From NCBI GenBank assembly GCA_016271365.2, contig CM028136.1, positions 473,627,001 to 473,691,000 on the forward strand: a stretch of 64,000 nt of DNA. Direction: 5' to 3'. The first letter of the stretch is position 1. Every line of letters begins with the position of its first letter. The notes beneath the pieces are model-generated. The model saw only the letters and a list, made by a program, of their open reading frames with translations. It was not told where the DNA came from and searched no databases. Below are positions 22,793-34,304 of this stretch, piece by piece. Source of the DNA: Neoceratodus forsteri (Eukaryota; Chordata; Ceratodontiformes; Ceratodontidae). A program made the translations under genes and the position numbers.

Positions 22793-22990
22793 TAGAAACA
22801 TTGAAAAAGAGATGGCAGAAGGAGATCAAGGCTCATCTACTCTGCCAATGTGTTCTTGGATCTGTATTTTGAGATGGTGGAATCATATCTCATTCATGCA
22901 GGGCCACAAATGCCCATTGCCAAGGGAAGACTCCATCCACCTACAGAAGTTTTAGAGTCCTTGCAGGCTCTGCAGTTCTTTTGCAATGAT
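22793..22990 (-). mobile_element. CR1 3' end fragment
   Basis: It starts with the CR1 tail signature on the plus strand (TAGAAACATTGAAAAAGAG, then GGCAGAAGGAGATCAAGGC and ACTCTGCCAATG), as at 10759 and 13754 but from a different subfamily. It is truncated near 22990. Confidence 0.65.
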
Positions 22991-22991
22991 G

Positions 22992-23083
22992 GATAGGGGT
23001 ATGGGTATGGATATGGATATGGATATGGATATGGTATGGATGAGGGTATGGATATGGGTATGGGTATGGGTATGGAGATGAAG
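22992..23083 (+). repeat. TATGGG/TATGGA hexanucleotide microsatellite
   Basis: About 13 copies of GGTATG / GATATG between two CR1 3' fragments of opposite orientation. Confidence 0.9.
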
Positions 23084-23089
23084 ATAAAG

Positions 23090-23690
23090 ATGATATGATG
23101 TGAAATGCAGTTCTGGTGCTCCTACTTAAAGAAAGATGTTAAATTGCTGGAGGGGTCCAACACAGAGCAACCAGGATGATCCTCGATATGGAGGACAAAC
23201 TCTATGAGAAGAGACTGAGATAGCTCAACATGTATTTCCTGGAGGAACAGAGTGATAAAGGGACATGATAGAAAACTTCAAATATCTGAAAGTCATAAAT
23301 AAAGATGGAACAGAGGGACTTTTAAGATTCAGGAGAGGTAGGAACACTAATGGGTACAATCTAAAGTTGGAGGGTGATAGATTCAGAAGGGAAATAAGAA
23401 AGCACTATTTCATGGAGACAGTGGCGACAGGATGGAATGCATTGCCTGAGGAGTTGGTATCCTTGATGATAGTGGGCAGTTTTAAGAGGGAATGGGACAT
23501 CATCTGGGAGAAGGTTGCCAATGAGGCATTGGGGAGGAGTAACAGCTAGTATGGGCATGAAATTGGATATGCAGGTAGGAGAGGAGAGCAGCTGCAGTGT
23601 AACAGACTGCTAGCTGCACACTTGAGCAGACTAGATAGACCATCATGTCTGTATCTTCTGGCATTCTTCATATGTTCATAAGAATTCATG
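23090..23690 (+). mobile_element. CR1 3' end with C-terminal coding remnant
   Basis: The plus-strand frame 23265-23549 encodes the CR1 ORF2 C-terminus: MIENFKYLKVINKDGTEG, then RKHYFMETVATGWNALPEEL, then GSFKREWD. The segment before it matches the CR1 region with RLQRVQHRAARMILDM-type sequence (GGTCCAACACAGAGCAACC). The 3' end runs through AGACTAGATAGACCATCATG. It is 5' truncated and comes from a subfamily different from copies 1 and 2. Confidence 0.8.
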
Positions 23691-24149
23691 GGGCTGTCTG
23701 GTGGGCTGCAGAAGTGCAGGCCCTGTGGTCCCTGCACTCTATGTGGCCACAGCCACAGAGACACAGGGCAAAGAGTGCAGCTGTCAGCAAATGCCTAGGG
23801 CACTCTGGACACCCAAGGAGAGTAGATATGTTGGGCCTTATGCCAAGAAAACATTTGTCTTCACTATATGGTAGCTGGGTCCATGTGGACAACCCTGCAT
23901 GTTTCATTTCCTGGCTGGAGGAGTGTCACATAACAGCGCCATCCCCACCCTCACCCCATCCAGCTGGGTTACTGATCTCATCACTGAACTTAGTTCACCA
24001 GAAAGGGATCACAAACCATACCCGCTAGGGTCAAGATGGGCACTACACACAAAGTTTAACAACAATTATATTGTATATTTTTCAAGATACTTGTTTTATG
24101 ATTTACCTGATAAACATGGTATGTACCATTTGTAGTGTATTGGGAGAAA
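23691..24149. other. Mostly unassigned; one hairpin-satellite-like unit
   Basis: At about 23695-23745 there is a CTGCAGAAGTGCAGGCCCTG ... CCTGCACT unit like the hairpin satellite. The remainder has no feature I recognise. Confidence 0.5.
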
Positions 24150-24269
24150 TGTCATTTCACCCAGAAATCTGAAAATGCATCTCATCCAGGATTAAAAAAT
24201 GACATGTCATGTTTATGAGGTGGTATGGAAAAATGGTTATGCTGAAAGTTTGGAGTCAAAATATTTAAG

Positions 24270-24409
24270 TAATAATGCTTCGACAGGGTGTGTGTCATGC
24301 TGGGACAACTTCACGCCAGGTGGTTGGGCATGAGGCCGCGAGGCCGAGTGTGTCCAATGACTGAGGCGTGACGTTATCCCAAATGACGACACCCTGGAGG
24401 GCATTATTA
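24270..24409. mobile_element. 140 bp CpG-rich hairpin MITE
   Basis: Terminal TAATAATGC and GCATTATTA are followed inward by CAGGGTGTG.GTCAT and its complement, then a GGGACAACTTCACGCC / GGCGTGACGTTATCCC pair. The loop region is CpG-rich (GAGGCCGCGAGGCC) in an otherwise AT-rich repeat. The size and structure fit a miniature inverted-repeat element. The superfamily is not assigned. Confidence 0.7.
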
Positions 24410-24583
24410 TATACAATGGCTCGCTGTTATACAGAATAAAAAAATAATTTTAAAGATGTTTTGTGTGAAGAAATATGTTTGTTTCTTAAGAGAAGATGAA
24501 ACAATCAATAAGATGCTCAGTAAAAAATCAATAAGATGCTCAGTAAAAAAATCATCTGCAGATTCACAATGAGGTTGAGACTA

Positions 24584-24618
24584 GACCTGTGATGTTGTAC
24601 TGATTAACATCACGGGTC
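24584..24618. other. Short inverted repeat
   Basis: GACCTGTGATGTT at 24584-24596 pairs with AACATCACGGGTC at 24606-24618, with one mismatch and a 9-base loop. Confidence 0.8.
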
Positions 24619-24682
24619 CAGCCCAAGACTGACCAATCAGAGTCCAATATTTTTCTTGCCCTAGTATAATTAAAATTAGTGA

Positions 24683-24726
24683 AGTTATGAGTGAACATTG
24701 AAATACTGCAATGTTCACTCATAACT
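24683..24726. other. Perfect 18 bp hairpin
   Basis: AGTTATGAGTGAACATTG (24683-24700) and CAATGTTCACTCATAACT (24709-24726) are exact reverse complements, with an 8-base loop. Confidence 0.9.
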
Positions 24727-25339
24727 CAGCATTCTACCTTGTTTGTACATCAAATTTTTAGCATAGACTTTGAATCTGGTAGGTGAAAATTTTCAGTTCC
24801 CCACTGACAAGTCTTTCTTACCAAAATGTCACTCGCACCATATGTGTGAAAACACAATTTTGCTAGGATTTGAAAAATAACAGCTGTCACACCCATGAGG
24901 TGGTGTAAAAATGGCTATGTTAATAATTTGGGATGAAAATATTTAAAATGACCAAAGTTATGAGCAAGTATAGAAAAATGTCAAAAGGTACATGCATAAT
25001 TTTCTATTTTTGACATACAGGACTATTATTTTTCAACATGGCCTTTGAGGTACCACCTCATGAACAAAGGTGGTGAAAATGTTCAAATCCTGCCAAAAGT
25101 GATTTCACCAAGTGACTGCAAAATCACCTTCTGACCTGATTTGCATAATTTCACCACCACTGGTCATGAGGTGGAGTCCCAAAAGGCCATGTTGAAAACT
25201 GGGGGTCAAAATATGCAAAATGACAAAGTTATGCATCAAAGTTCAAAACCCCATTGAAATGCATTGAACCACCCTTACCTTAGTTTCTCATATTGCAGTC
25301 AGTGGTTCCAGCAGCAAAACGTGTCTTCAGTCAGAGAGT

Positions 25340-26045
25340 TGATCTTTGCTCTGGGACCTGTTCAGGTGAGTGAGGATGTGGGACATCTGAGAGGGTACAG
25401 GGTGGTAGGTGCTCAGTGGAAAGTTGGGGTGGGTGGTCGGATCTGAAAGGGACCATTTCTTTATACAGGTTATAAGAAACCAACCATCGAGGAATGGTTT
25501 CTTTATTACATCTAATATTAAATGCAGGCATGGTGTGATCAGAGGGTGAGGGGTGACACTAGACACCAGGAAAACAAGACATATAAGAGGATGGCGATCA
25601 GAGGCAGGGGGTACCTCTAGACACCATGCAAACAAAACCACAAGGGACAGAGTGATCAGAGGGTGGGGGTGACACTAGATACCAGGAAGCAAGAAACATA
25701 ACGGTACAGTGAAGACAGGGTGTAGGATGCCAGTAGACACAAGAGAAACAAGAAACATAAGGGACACAGATCAGAGGGAGGCAGGGTGACCACTAGATAC
25801 CAGGGAAACAAGAAACATAAGGGGACAGTGAGCAAAGGGAGAGGGGTGAAACTAGTTACTAGGAAACATAACACACAACAAGGGTGATCAGAGGGAGGGT
25901 ATGGGTTCAACTGAACACCAGTGAAACATAAATACCACATAAGGGGACAGTGATAGAGTAAGGAGCGTGATACCACTAGGCACCAGGGAAACAAACAAAT
26001 CTAAGAGAACAGCAAATGGGGGCACCAGTCGACACTCAGGGAAAG
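25340..26045 (+). repeat. Tandem array of about 64 bp units
   Basis: About eight to ten units from 25530 on, each roughly GATCAGAGGGAGG, GGTGACCACTAGATACCAGG, then GAAACAAGAAACATAAGGGG. Frames on the minus strand through it are repeat translations. The CACTAGATACCAGGGA core and GTGATCAG element resemble the foldback subunits, so this may be one arm of a third foldback element. Confidence 0.75.
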
Positions 26046-26069
26046 AGCTGCCCCCTCTCTCACAGCAGC

Positions 26070-26790
26070 CAGCAGCATGAGTTCCAGCTGCAGATGCAGA
26101 ACTCAAGAACATTCCATTGTTCTCATACAGAGAACGTGGGTGAATGGTTCCTCTTGCTAAGCTGGGCACCTTGGATTTTAGAGTGCCAAGAAAAGTATTT
26201 CTGGAAAGTTTTATAAAAACAAATAGCAGAATCTCCAGTTTAGCTAAGTTCAGGTGTTTGATTTTTTTAAATATATTATTTTGATGCAGTTTCAATGTCT
26301 GTGAGTTGAAAATGAGAAAAATCTCAATTTTGTTTAACCATTCGAGAGGTATATCATTAAAATAAGTAATCGTGACCATTTTGTTTAACAGTTTGCATCA
26401 GGATGGTAACTCTAAAATTGTTGTAACTCTGGAACCAACTAATATTTTTTCATGAAACCTTCCAAAGGCACACCATTGGCATGGGCCCCTTCAACTCTGA
26501 AAATGTCATGCAAAAATTCCACACTGTCTAGGTTGTAGGTAAGAGAAAAAAATACCAAATGTTAAGTATAAAGAAACCAAATGTGTTTTTCCATTTTTGT
26601 GCTCTGTATCTCGAAAACCAAACAAGATGCCATCACACATTTTTTTACATCTTAAGACTCTGGCAGCCTGCCAAATTTTGGGCTAGTTTTCAAACAATGC
26701 CAAAGTTATTAAAATGCAAAATTGAGTTTAACATTAAACAGCCTACTCAACATTAGCTATATGGGTGCTACCACACCCTATAATATATTT
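26070..26790 (-). repeat. Unclassified repeat A, copy 1
   Basis: The reverse complement of 55131-55965 and of 57286-57995. Shared landmarks include CTAAGCTGGGCACC, AAAAGTATTTCTGG and TAGCTAAGTTCAGGTGTTTG, and on the other strand AATAACTTTGG. It is non-coding and of unknown class. Confidence 0.75.
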
Positions 26791-29479
26791 AGAGACTTCT
26801 CTAATTAATTGGCTCACAGGGGGGAAAGCTCACTCCTGTCAAAAAGAACTCGTCACAATGTACCCTACAATATGAGGTACCTACAATCTTAGTTTTCACT
26901 AGTAGAGCAAGTGGCACTCATTCAAAATTCCCAGGATGCACAACATTTTATGAAGCATATGAGGCTTCTGAGAGATCCCAGATGAACACTGAACCTCAGC
27001 CACAGTGGGAGACAAGAACAGCAGGTACCACCACTGACCAGAGGCAACACAAAGCCTATAAAACCACAACAAACCACAACCCACATGAGTGGAATTACCC
27101 TCCCATCCCAACAAGTGAATCAACTGCATCACCCGAGAAGCCTGGCAAACACAAAACCTAAGAGGCAGAGGATGAGGAATAGAGACAAACAGGAACTTCT
27201 GGACACTCCAGCAAAGACAACATCACAGTAGAAGCAGCAGCAAGGCATCTGGGTGCACCTTTCCTGAATCCAGCACACAATCTGGGGAATCAGAGCTACT
27301 GTACAAGCTTCCCAGGGACTTGGAAAGAAATGACTGACAAATACAGCATAAAACCCAGTGAAGCAACTTTTGAACATGGATGTTGAGGTGGCGTTCCTCA
27401 CAACTTCCAAGGAGGATATCTCACTCCAGCCCCAGCTGGGCCACTACAGTCGAGAGGGCACAGATTTTTAAACCTAATCCTACAAATATTCCTTAGCCAA
27501 ATTCAATGAAACAGACCACTCGCTGATGACATGAATGTAGGGCAAAATGCTTTACCCAATGGGACACTGAGACTTTAACAGTTCTACTATCATTTATCTG
27601 TTTAGTGGCTGTTTCTCTTGTTTTCTTTTCTTCCACCTATTGTATGGGTATAAGACATTATGGGGTGATGAATTACTGAAGGGGGCAGGAAACATATCCT
27701 ATTGTTACCTAGCATTGCACAGCAAGTGGAAAGGATCCAAATAATATGGGGAAACATTGTAATGTCTTACAAGAAAACAGTAATACAAGGAGGTTGCATA
27801 TGGGAATGTAGGGGCTTATTGAAAGGACTAAACAGGCTAGCAGGGGCAGAGAATTGACACATTGCCCACAACACTAGCTATGAACTCAGTAATTCATTGG
27901 AATAGTGGGATCAGAATCCCACACAATTGGTACCCATTCAGCTAGTACCAAGTAACCTACAATAATACTGGTCATGTGATCCCCAACTCACTCCATCCAC
28001 TGGTCTTGAATAGCAGTATTACCCCTCATACACCCACCTTGGCCACAGTCATACCAATCAACAGGAATATCCCCAATGAACAAAAGGGAGTTGAGGCTTT
28101 TATGGCAGCTAGCTGAAGGAGGACAACAGGAGAAGTGCAGGAATGCTCCATCACTCAATAATTACTAAGAGCAATACCATACTGGTGAGGCAGGTATATT
28201 CTGCAGCTCCAGTGCAATGAGAATGGGAGCCATTCTGGCCTCACTGCTCAAGCAGCCAGTATAGCATGTGACATCCCTGAGGAGAAAAGATGGAAAATGG
28301 ACATGTCCTACAGTTGCAAGGTGCTGTAGTGAAGGGAGTGCTCCATGCCCTCACTCCTGGAAGCCACAGCCATCAATTTTGCCATACACTACATGCTCTT
28401 CCTCTCACCCACTAAACAGTGACTTCCTCACACCTTCACATCATTGCAATAGAGTAGCAAATGGTTAGGGATGTAACATGGTACCCATATGCCACTATAT
28501 TATCCCCATCCCCCAGGAAGGGCATCTCACAATACCCTGGCATCACCAAGGACGTGGCCTAAGATCCAATGCCAGAACAGTACTAGGGTGTCTAGACTTA
28601 CTGCACTAGAAAAAGACTAAGTACCATACTAAAAGGAATAAGGCTAGAGCCAGCATAGTGACACCACTTGACACTCTAAAGTACAAGAATCAAGAATGGT
28701 GTAGAAAACAAAGCTATCTACGGGATGGGCTTGGGTGGATATAAACCACTTGCCCACACAAAGGGCCCACCAGACAGTAAATTGTTATAGATCAGCTTTG
28801 AAACATCCTAGGAAATGATGTTGAAATGCAACAGAAAGACACAGGCACAATTACCAAAACAAGGTTCAGACGATATAGGCAGATGTTTTGAGGTTCTATC
28901 CATGCTAAAGTTTGTCTTTATGAAAAGGTAATAAAATGTCTTATTCTGTTGATAATATATGTAACCTGGAGTGGTGGAGCTAGCTGGTAACTTGAATGGC
29001 AGCATAGATTATGAAAGCGCACCACCAAGGGAGAAATTCCTGTCATCCACCAAAACAAGTTCAAATGCCCTGATATTGTATGCATATGTGTTTGCCTCAG
29101 ACCAACAGCTATTGAATGATGCTTTTGTGACTCCCTTCTGACCCGACAATGTTACTTTTACCTATTGCAAAAATCAGAGTACTTTACAATGCTGTTGCAA
29201 CATTGGGCCTGCTGACTCCTTTTTTCATAGTGAAGAGCATGGTACACCTATAATTACAATACCTAGGAGGGAAAATGGTAAGAACTAACTTTTACTACTC
29301 TCTTATATCTTGGGCAAGCTATACTTCGACTGACAAAAAAGGAAGGAAAAGAAAACATAAAGACACAAGCTCATGTGACCTGCTATTCAAGTGTATAATA
29401 AGAACACTTCCACCTACATAGTCTTTATTTCTCTCATATATCTGATAAACAACTTTTCTGCACATCACACTGAAAAGGC
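26791..29479. other. Unassigned stretch
   Basis: No intact gene. A phrase near 27800-27840 could be the start of an L1 ORF2 endonuclease (WECRGLLKGLNR against the usual WN.RGL..P.KR), but it is isolated and too weak to call. The rest carries no motif I recognise. Confidence 0.4.
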
Positions 29480-30240
29480 ACATTGTCAGCTCAGGGGAAT
29501 CCTATTAAATTTGATAGGGTGCAAATTGCAACTATGCTCACCCAAATCCTAAAAGACACTATGAAACCAAAAGCCACTACAGCTCAAATCAGCAAAGACC
29601 TGGCTTCTTTAGGGCAGAGAGACCTATGGCTTATCAAAATTGTTGCAACAGGAAGGTACTGTCTATACTTCCCAAGGAATTCTTTAAGAGCATGATCAAC
29701 ACATTAACTATCTATTACCAGAAGTTGGCGACCTGGAAGGTCATGCAAGAAATAATATCAGAATAATTGGATTTCAAGAGGATGCAGAGGCGTGGCGCTA
29801 GCTTTCATAATGGCAAAATACCGATACTGCTGCAGGCTTCAAACTTCTCACCTCCAGAACCTAAGAGAGCCCATCATTCTCTGCCCCTTAGCTGAAGTCA
29901 GGAGAATGGCAGCCGATACTGTGCAAATATTTGAGATCTGCAGTAAAGAAAAATGTGTTCCAAACAGCTAGAGAAAGGGGCCCTCTTAAATGGGAAGGTC
30001 ATATTATCCAGTTCTACCAAGATTTCTCTCCTGAGTTATATAGGACATGCAGAGCACATGCTTTTGTTTGACAACACTATTTCCAACTAGGTATTCCTAC
30101 CTCCCTCAGGTATCCTGCCCTACTTACAGTAGATAACAAGTTAGTGAGGCATGTGTTGTATTTAATACTCCCATGGATGCTGAGCAATACTTAATACAGC
30201 AGTGGGCCAATGCCAAAGCCACAACTTTGTCACTCCATAC
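29480..30240 (+). pseudogene. Tx1/L1-type ORF1 remnant
   Basis: The readable L1 ORF1 blocks are ARNNIRIIGFQED (about 29745-29785), then an ERAHHSL-like block near 29870. A C-terminal stretch similar to the Tx1/L1 ORF1 family follows: F.TAR.RGPLKWEG, then IQFYQDFSPELYRTCRAHAF and LGIPTSLRYPALLTVDN. They sit in different frames with stops between them. It is a degraded plus-strand copy and no matching ORF2 follows. Confidence 0.7.
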
Positions 30241-30624
30241 ATCTGAGAGCAATACAATTTTGCCCATGGACAATTATCAGGAACAATCTGACCTGGCTAC
30301 TGCTCTGCTTAATAGCCACCAATAAATTGCAGACAAGTGGCATCAGGCCACAGAGGGAGGCACAAAAACTGAGCTCTCCAATCTTAATTGCAAAAATCTA
30401 CCAAAGAAACAACACTCACGAAGTAGGAATCAAACATACCCTTCGTCTGATGCCAGTAGCTGCTCTTCTGCTTTTTCCTGATAAAGACACAAAACAGATT
30501 TGCAGCACTAAGAGAGGCTTCACCATTGGCCCCAACTACTTACACAGTAGCTACTAGGGAATGCTGCTTGCCCCTAGTCCCCAGCAGCAAACCAAAGACA
30601 ACTGGACACCAATTTCTACCACAT
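30241..30624. other. Unassigned stretch
   Basis: A 115-codon open frame from 30210 overlaps the ORF1 remnant's end in another frame. It has no recognisable motif and I do not call it a gene. Confidence 0.4.
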
Positions 30625-32460
30625 GGGCAGATTTATTTATTTATTGAAATGTTTCACTAGGAAGTACGCTGAGCAACAAATTGACCTGGGGGTAGGGAAC
30701 AATGGAATAGAATACAGAGAAATGTTACAATGTTGGAATACAATTTGCTTACTTGCATACAATGAGAACAGGAGGGATTACAGGTGGATAACATTGGCTA
30801 GCACTGCATCAGTTAAGTTTAGTAGATATGAAGACACATATAGCAAATTGGTAACAGTTGGTGACAGCTGGTAACACTGGAACACATATAATAACTTGGC
30901 AACAGTATGTAGGTAGATGGTAAGGATCCAATAGTAATTGGTAGCCATTAGTGTAACATAGATATTCAAGATTTACAGTGATTGGAGTAAAGAGAGAAGA
31001 ATGGAAGCGGGAACGAAAAATTGTGGAGGGTAGAATGGAAGAAGGAAAGAAAATTTACAGAGAGACGCAGACAGAACATGATTTTTGAGGCAAATAGAGA
31101 TGACAGGGTGGACTAAAGTTGCATATGAGAGGGTATAGGGGTAGGTTATAAGTGCTTAATTGAGTGTAGGGGTTGGCCAGTGTTAGGCTATGTTAACCAG
31201 AAGGGGTAGGAGGAGAGGAGATGTAGAGGTGGCAGGGTGAAGAGAAAGAGGTATTGTAGGTGGGGGTATCCAAGGGAGGGAGGAGGAATTTGAAATTCAG
31301 CAGTGTCCTGTTATCCCTATCTGGGCAGGGTGGTGGACAGCCCTACTGGTAGGACACTGCTTATAGGCGATGAGAGTTATTTATATATATACTGATGCAA
31401 GAGAGGGGTGTTGAGGGAGGGAAGTTGTGGGAGGGTAGCAGGGTCAACTACAGTAGGGGTAGTACCCACAAGTGTGCTGGGTGACTCTGCCTGCACAAGG
31501 CAGTGATCTAGCGGTGACCAAGGGAGTGCAGTAAAAGGAGAAATAGGGGAAAGGGGTAAGTTGTTGCCCACTGTGTGCTATGGATCCTGCTTGCACAACG
31601 GTGATCGATTGTTCACAGGAGGGAGATAGATTAAGGGTAGAGAAAGAAGGGGAGGAACACTTTAGGAGGAGGAAGAGTAGGGGACAAGGAGGAGCACAAT
31701 CAGAGGGAAATAGGAGTGTTAGGGAGTAGGCATATGAGCCTGAGCAGAGGTCAACTATAGTGGGGAGGGTAGTACCCACCAGCGTGCTGGGTGACCCTGC
31801 CTGTACAAGGCAGTGACTGTGGGGGTGAGTAAAAGGAGAAATAGGGAAATAGGGTAAAGTTGTTGACCACCACGTGCTATGGATCCTGCCTGCACAAGGT
31901 AGAGGTCGAGCTCACAGGAGGGAGATAGATTAAGGGTAGAGAAAGAAGAGGAGAAACATTTTAGGAGGAGGGAGAGTAGGGACAAGGAGGAGGAGGGCAT
32001 GATCAGAGAAAAATAGGAGTGGTGGGGAGTAGGCATGTGGTAATATGGGCTTAGGGGATATGGCAGGGGATTAGGGAGGGTCATGGCAGGCACAGGAAGG
32101 GGCAAGGAAGTTCTTGAGGGCAGCGTTAATGGGGTAGCAAGAGGATGAGTGGTGAATTTGAGGGGAATGAATTCCAGATTTTAGGGAGGTGATAAGACAA
32201 CTCAATTGGCCAATAAGAGTGGAGCATGGGACCACCAGGGTTCATGAGTCAGTAGATCTAAGGGAGGGAAGGAGAGATAGTGGTTGTAAAGGCAGGGAGA
32301 TGTAGGAGGAAGTTCACTCAGCTAGTGCTTGGTGGTGAATTTTGTGCAGTGAGAGAGATGTGGAAGAACTGCCTGCAGAATGGAAGCTGCCCCAACAGTT
32401 CCAGAACAGACCCAAACCAAATTCTACCACAGGACCCTCTGACATGAAAAATCTGATTCC
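30625..32460 (-). repeat. Unclassified element with internal duplication
   Basis: The left edge reads TTTATTTATTTATTG, which on the minus strand is AATAAATAAATAAA, consistent with a retroelement 3' end. The body is purine-rich on the plus strand and contains a tandem duplication (31441-32045). No coding domain was found. Confidence 0.45.
31441..32045 (+). repeat. Tandem duplication of a 300 bp unit
   Basis: Unit 1 (31441-31747) and unit 2 (31748-32045) share GTCAACTA.AGT, GCTGGGTGAC.CTGCCTG, AAGGCAGTGA, TGCTATGGATCCTGC, GAGGGAGATAGATTAAGGG and GTAGGCAT. The units are diverged, so the duplication is old. Confidence 0.85.
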
Positions 32461-33337
32461 TTAATATAGTGAGTAACACATTTATTTATTAGATGTGATG
32501 GCAACCACTTTCCTTTTTCTCTCTGAATATATCGGAAATCCAGCAATTTTAGCAGCCTTTTAAACTGATGTTCAGTCTGTTTTCTTTTGCTGAGACTGAA
32601 TCTCTATGGTGGTGAGATCCCATGCTGAGCAACAACTAGTGATGGAACTATATATGTGCAGGTATAGTGCTACATTTCTGTTTTAAACTGCCCTGATACA
32701 GTACCATCCCACTGGGAAAAGATCCAATACATGTTTGTTTACAGTTCAAAAAATATATTTTTATCATATGTCTGCAGTATATGCAAAATATCCCAAATTG
32801 TCAAGTTGAAATATCTGATTTATTTGCAGAATATATGTGACAAATATATTCGATATATATCAGAAATATATTTTCATGATATATTTCTTATAGCTACATA
32901 ACATGTATTTACATATCTGCTTATATATCTTTAATATTTAATAAATATACTTTTTATGTACAGTAGTTGACAAATATCTAAAAGATTTTTAAATATATGC
33001 TTTGTAAAATATCTTAAAATACCCAGACAAAAGACAATAGATTAATCTTGATGTAACATATCCTTAACTGTACATTTGATTCCTCTTATTAGTAACCATT
33101 TAGATATCTATAGTGGAATTATCATTTAATGATACACCTTTAACACAGACTTACTTATCCATTTATGCTTATACATAGGACTTACCTCTTGATCTCACAG
33201 TTCATAAAGGCTCAAATTGGTATTTATACCACCCTCTTTGGTTCCCTTTTATGTTGGAGTGAGTTACTACTTGTACCTGTTTTTACTCTTTACCTTTTCC
33301 TCCGGTCTGTAAGCTAATGCTGTCAATTCAAAATTGT
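32461..33337. other. AT-rich stretch, no gene
   Basis: From 32740 to 33030 the sequence is strongly AT-rich with many TATATC / GATATA words. No element ends are recognised. The segment runs up to the B2 repeat of the Ngaro element. Confidence 0.6.
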
Positions 33338-33775
33338 CTTCTGACCATCCCTTAGGAAACGACCCAATGTCCAGACCAGTTCTTTATATGTACAAAAGGC
33401 AATTATTTATTTACACCACTATACCATGTTACATATAATTCAATCAAAGCATCAAACATAACAGTTTCATTTATTGTCCATATAATTTCCAATTCAATCT
33501 TTCATTAAATTCCACAGCAGTCCCATTCTTCTTCACCTTATCAACTCCTTACTTCCTAAGGTCCAGATCGTCCTTGACCCCACCACCATCAACCAGTACT
33601 CCCTACACTTCATTTTGCTAGGCCTGGATGCCCTGAAACCCAACCCTAGCCCCCATCCCCTTCTAATCATGTCCAGGTGTTTGCCCCCTGGCCTGCAACT
33701 TACCCCCTGCCCCCAACTGCCCTCCACCCGTTTTGCCCTCTATGTCCTTCTCCTTCCCAAGCATTCCCTTTCTCC
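33338..33775 (-). repeat. Ngaro split repeat B2
   Basis: A direct repeat of B1 at 34305-34740. Both start CTTCTGACCAT.CCTTAGG and share CAATTCAATCTTTCATT, TTTTGCTAGGCCTGGATG and TTTTGCCCTCTATG. The differences are substitutions and small indels. Confidence 0.85.
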
Positions 33776-33950
33776 TTCACTAAACACACCTTTCTTTAGA
33801 CCTGGCTCTTTCAGCCACCTTCCCATAAGGCAGTAACTGTCCACCTGCCCGAGACCTGCAGTCCAACCATAAACTTGTTTCCCAAGCCTTTCCTACCTCT
33901 ATTCCCTCAAGACCATACCCATGATGTACCGGGAGGTAGGGTGGGAAAAA

Positions 33951-34074
33951 TGAAAAATCCCATCAGAAAGAAGGAGAGAGCTACCAAACCTGGCCTTATA
34001 AATGCCTCTCAGGACCCTGGGGAAAGGACCCCAGGCCACACACCCTGGCCAATCCTGTGTCCCTACAGGTGTAT
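33951..34074 (-). repeat. Ngaro split repeat A2
   Basis: A direct repeat of A1 at 40948-41074. They share GGAGAGAGCTACCAAACCTG, GCCTTATAAA, GCCAATCCTG and CTACAGGTGTA. It sits between B2 and B1, completing the split-repeat layout. Confidence 0.85.
33996..34003 (-). promoter_or_regulatory. TATA-like box in A2
   Basis: The minus strand reads TTTATAAGG, with ATTGGCC (an inverted CCAAT box) upstream near 34055. Both are conserved in A1. Confidence 0.5.
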
Positions 34075-34304
34075 GCATCATTCCCTGCAACCTACCAATC
34101 ATGATTTAACCTGAGCCTTCCCTTCTTCCACCTGCATGTCAGCTCTGACCTCACCAAACTCCACCTCCCTTTTCCTATCCTCCCTAAGATTCCTCCATCC
34201 CGCCCCTCCTTCCCCCACCCCAACCCACTCTCCCCAGCAAACTCCATCTCCTTGGTGATGTCATCAGACAATTCTGGTTGCCTTTTAATGGTAACCTTAT
34301 TTTT

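Larger units (their letters stand above)
24150..25270. repeat. Unclassified repeat B, several units
   Basis: Repeated blocks carry CATGAGGTGG, then AAAAATGGCTATGTT, a TCAAAATAT stretch and AAAGTTATG, and some blocks are inverted (for example around 24895-25060). Related blocks recur at 56705-57080 and 58110-58340. There is no coding potential. The 140 bp hairpin element at 24270 interrupts it. Confidence 0.65.

Noticed and set aside
22992..23083. Interstitial telomere sequence
   Set aside because: The unit is TATGGG/TATGGA and not TTAGGG.
27780..27850. Start of an L1 ORF2 endonuclease
   Set aside because: Only one short phrase resembles the family, with no supporting endonuclease blocks downstream.
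31755..32105. 116-codon and overlapping 111-codon minus-strand frames rich in Pro, Leu and Ser
   Set aside because: They arise from the purine-rich tandem duplication; both units give a related peptide but no domain.
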